A DNA stretch of 64,000 nucleotides from Mangrovibacter plantisponsor (GTDB lineage Bacteria; Pseudomonadota; Gammaproteobacteria; Enterobacterales; Enterobacteriaceae). The notes under the pieces were generated by a model, which had not been told where the DNA came from, searched no databases, and worked only from the letters and a program-made list of their open reading frames with translations. Position 1 is the stretch's first letter. Each line of letters begins with the position of its first letter. The stretch is taken from the NCBI RefSeq assembly GCF_003182475.1, contig NZ_QGTS01000007.1, positions 124,001-188,000 on the forward strand, given 5' to 3'. Positions 63,680-64,000 of the stretch are shown one piece after another. A program made the position numbers and the translations under genes.

Positions 63680-63839
63680 GGGTTACGCCTCCTGCATAAT
63701 GCACGGTAAGAAGCCATACTGATGTTGTCCAGGCATACAGTGGGCCTCGGGTTAATTGAAAAATTACTCGGGGCTTTCTGCTTTCTGCCTCACAACGCGG
63801 CACAAACCACCTGAAACGCCATAAGGCAAAAAACCTCAA
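63585..63839 (-). ncRNA. Hok mRNA leader with mok-like frame and probable antisense region
   Basis: A minus-strand frame overlapping hok ends at 63585 and contains [16 protein letters not shown], the expected position of a mok leader peptide whose translation is coupled to hok. In known loci a Sok-type antisense RNA arises from the opposite strand over this leader (about 63690-63790), but no promoter could be fixed by eye. The frame as such could start at several codons; the full 84-residue length is not claimed. Confidence 0.5.
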
Positions 63840-64000
63840 GCACCACCGCCTTTATAACGCCCTTTCCTTTCACCCAGAGAAACCAACCCCAAAATTTGGG
63901 TGCCCATTCCATTTTTTATTTTTTACAACTTATTACGCATACAGGCTACGAGCCGTATATTGTTTGCAATACCGGAAACCGCAATATGCCACCAGCCAAA
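63840..64000. other. Right-edge region upstream of hok
   Basis: No gene is seen. CCCAAA-A-TTTGGG is a short palindrome at 63888-63900. The hok promoter should lie here on the minus strand but was not identified. Confidence 0.4.

Noticed and set aside
1-64000. CRISPR arrays, tRNA and rRNA genes, complete prophage or integrative element
   Set aside because: No regularly spaced repeats, cloverleaf-like segments, integrase or phage genes were seen in reading the window.

Overview
The window reads as chromosomal DNA of an enteric gammaproteobacterium (Enterobacterales, most likely Enterobacteriaceae). The hyc, hyp and fhlA products match the Escherichia coli proteins almost residue for residue in length and motifs. 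yjiR/yjiS and yajD orthologues are present, and intergenic DNA is AT-rich. The genus cannot be fixed from the sequence. No rRNA, tRNA or CRISPR array was seen.

Region 1 (1-16.6 kb) is a complete formate hydrogenlyase locus. On the minus strand lie hycABCDEFGHI and then a separate hydN-fdhF unit; on the plus strand lie hypABCDE-fhlA. Three sigma-54 promoters (upstream of hydN, hycA and hypA) and several FhlA-type repeats tie the regulon together. The formate dehydrogenase H gene carries an ordinary cysteine codon at position 140, where E. coli has selenocysteine; it runs off the left edge.

Region 2 (16.6-37.2 kb) is an accessory block. It holds three paralogous membrane-spanning winged-helix regulators of the ToxR/MarT type, two of them overlapping a FidL-like membrane-anchored partner. 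It also holds an orphan LuxR-type regulator, an MHYT-GGDEF-EAL protein, a small EAL-only protein, an acid-sugar dehydratase with its transporter, an amino-acid permease, a second citrate synthase with an altered catalytic residue, and a compact four-gene spore-coat-U chaperone/usher pilus operon. One MarT/FidL-like pair sits at the end of the pilus operon.

Region 3 (37.1-48.4 kb) is carbohydrate metabolism: an AraC-regulated GPH symporter with a cytosolic GH30 glycosidase, a HisN-like phosphatase, two small secreted proteins, a GntR-PTS-GH4 alpha-glucoside operon, and the yjiS/yjiR pair.

Region 4 (48.4-64 kb) is a run of small regulator/oxidoreductase pairs (SDRs, quinone oxidoreductase, aldo/keto reductase, each next to a LysR or AraC gene). 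It also has yajD, a methyltransferase, a decayed IS200/IS605 element, a FUSC-DUF1656-HlyD efflux operon with AraC neighbours, and a hok-type type I toxin locus at the right edge.

The most unusual items are the Cys-type FdhF inside an otherwise E. coli-like FHL regulon, the expanded MarT/FidL-like family with a fixed four-cysteine periplasmic pattern coupled to a pilus operon and c-di-GMP genes, and the citrate synthase paralogue lacking the second catalytic histidine.
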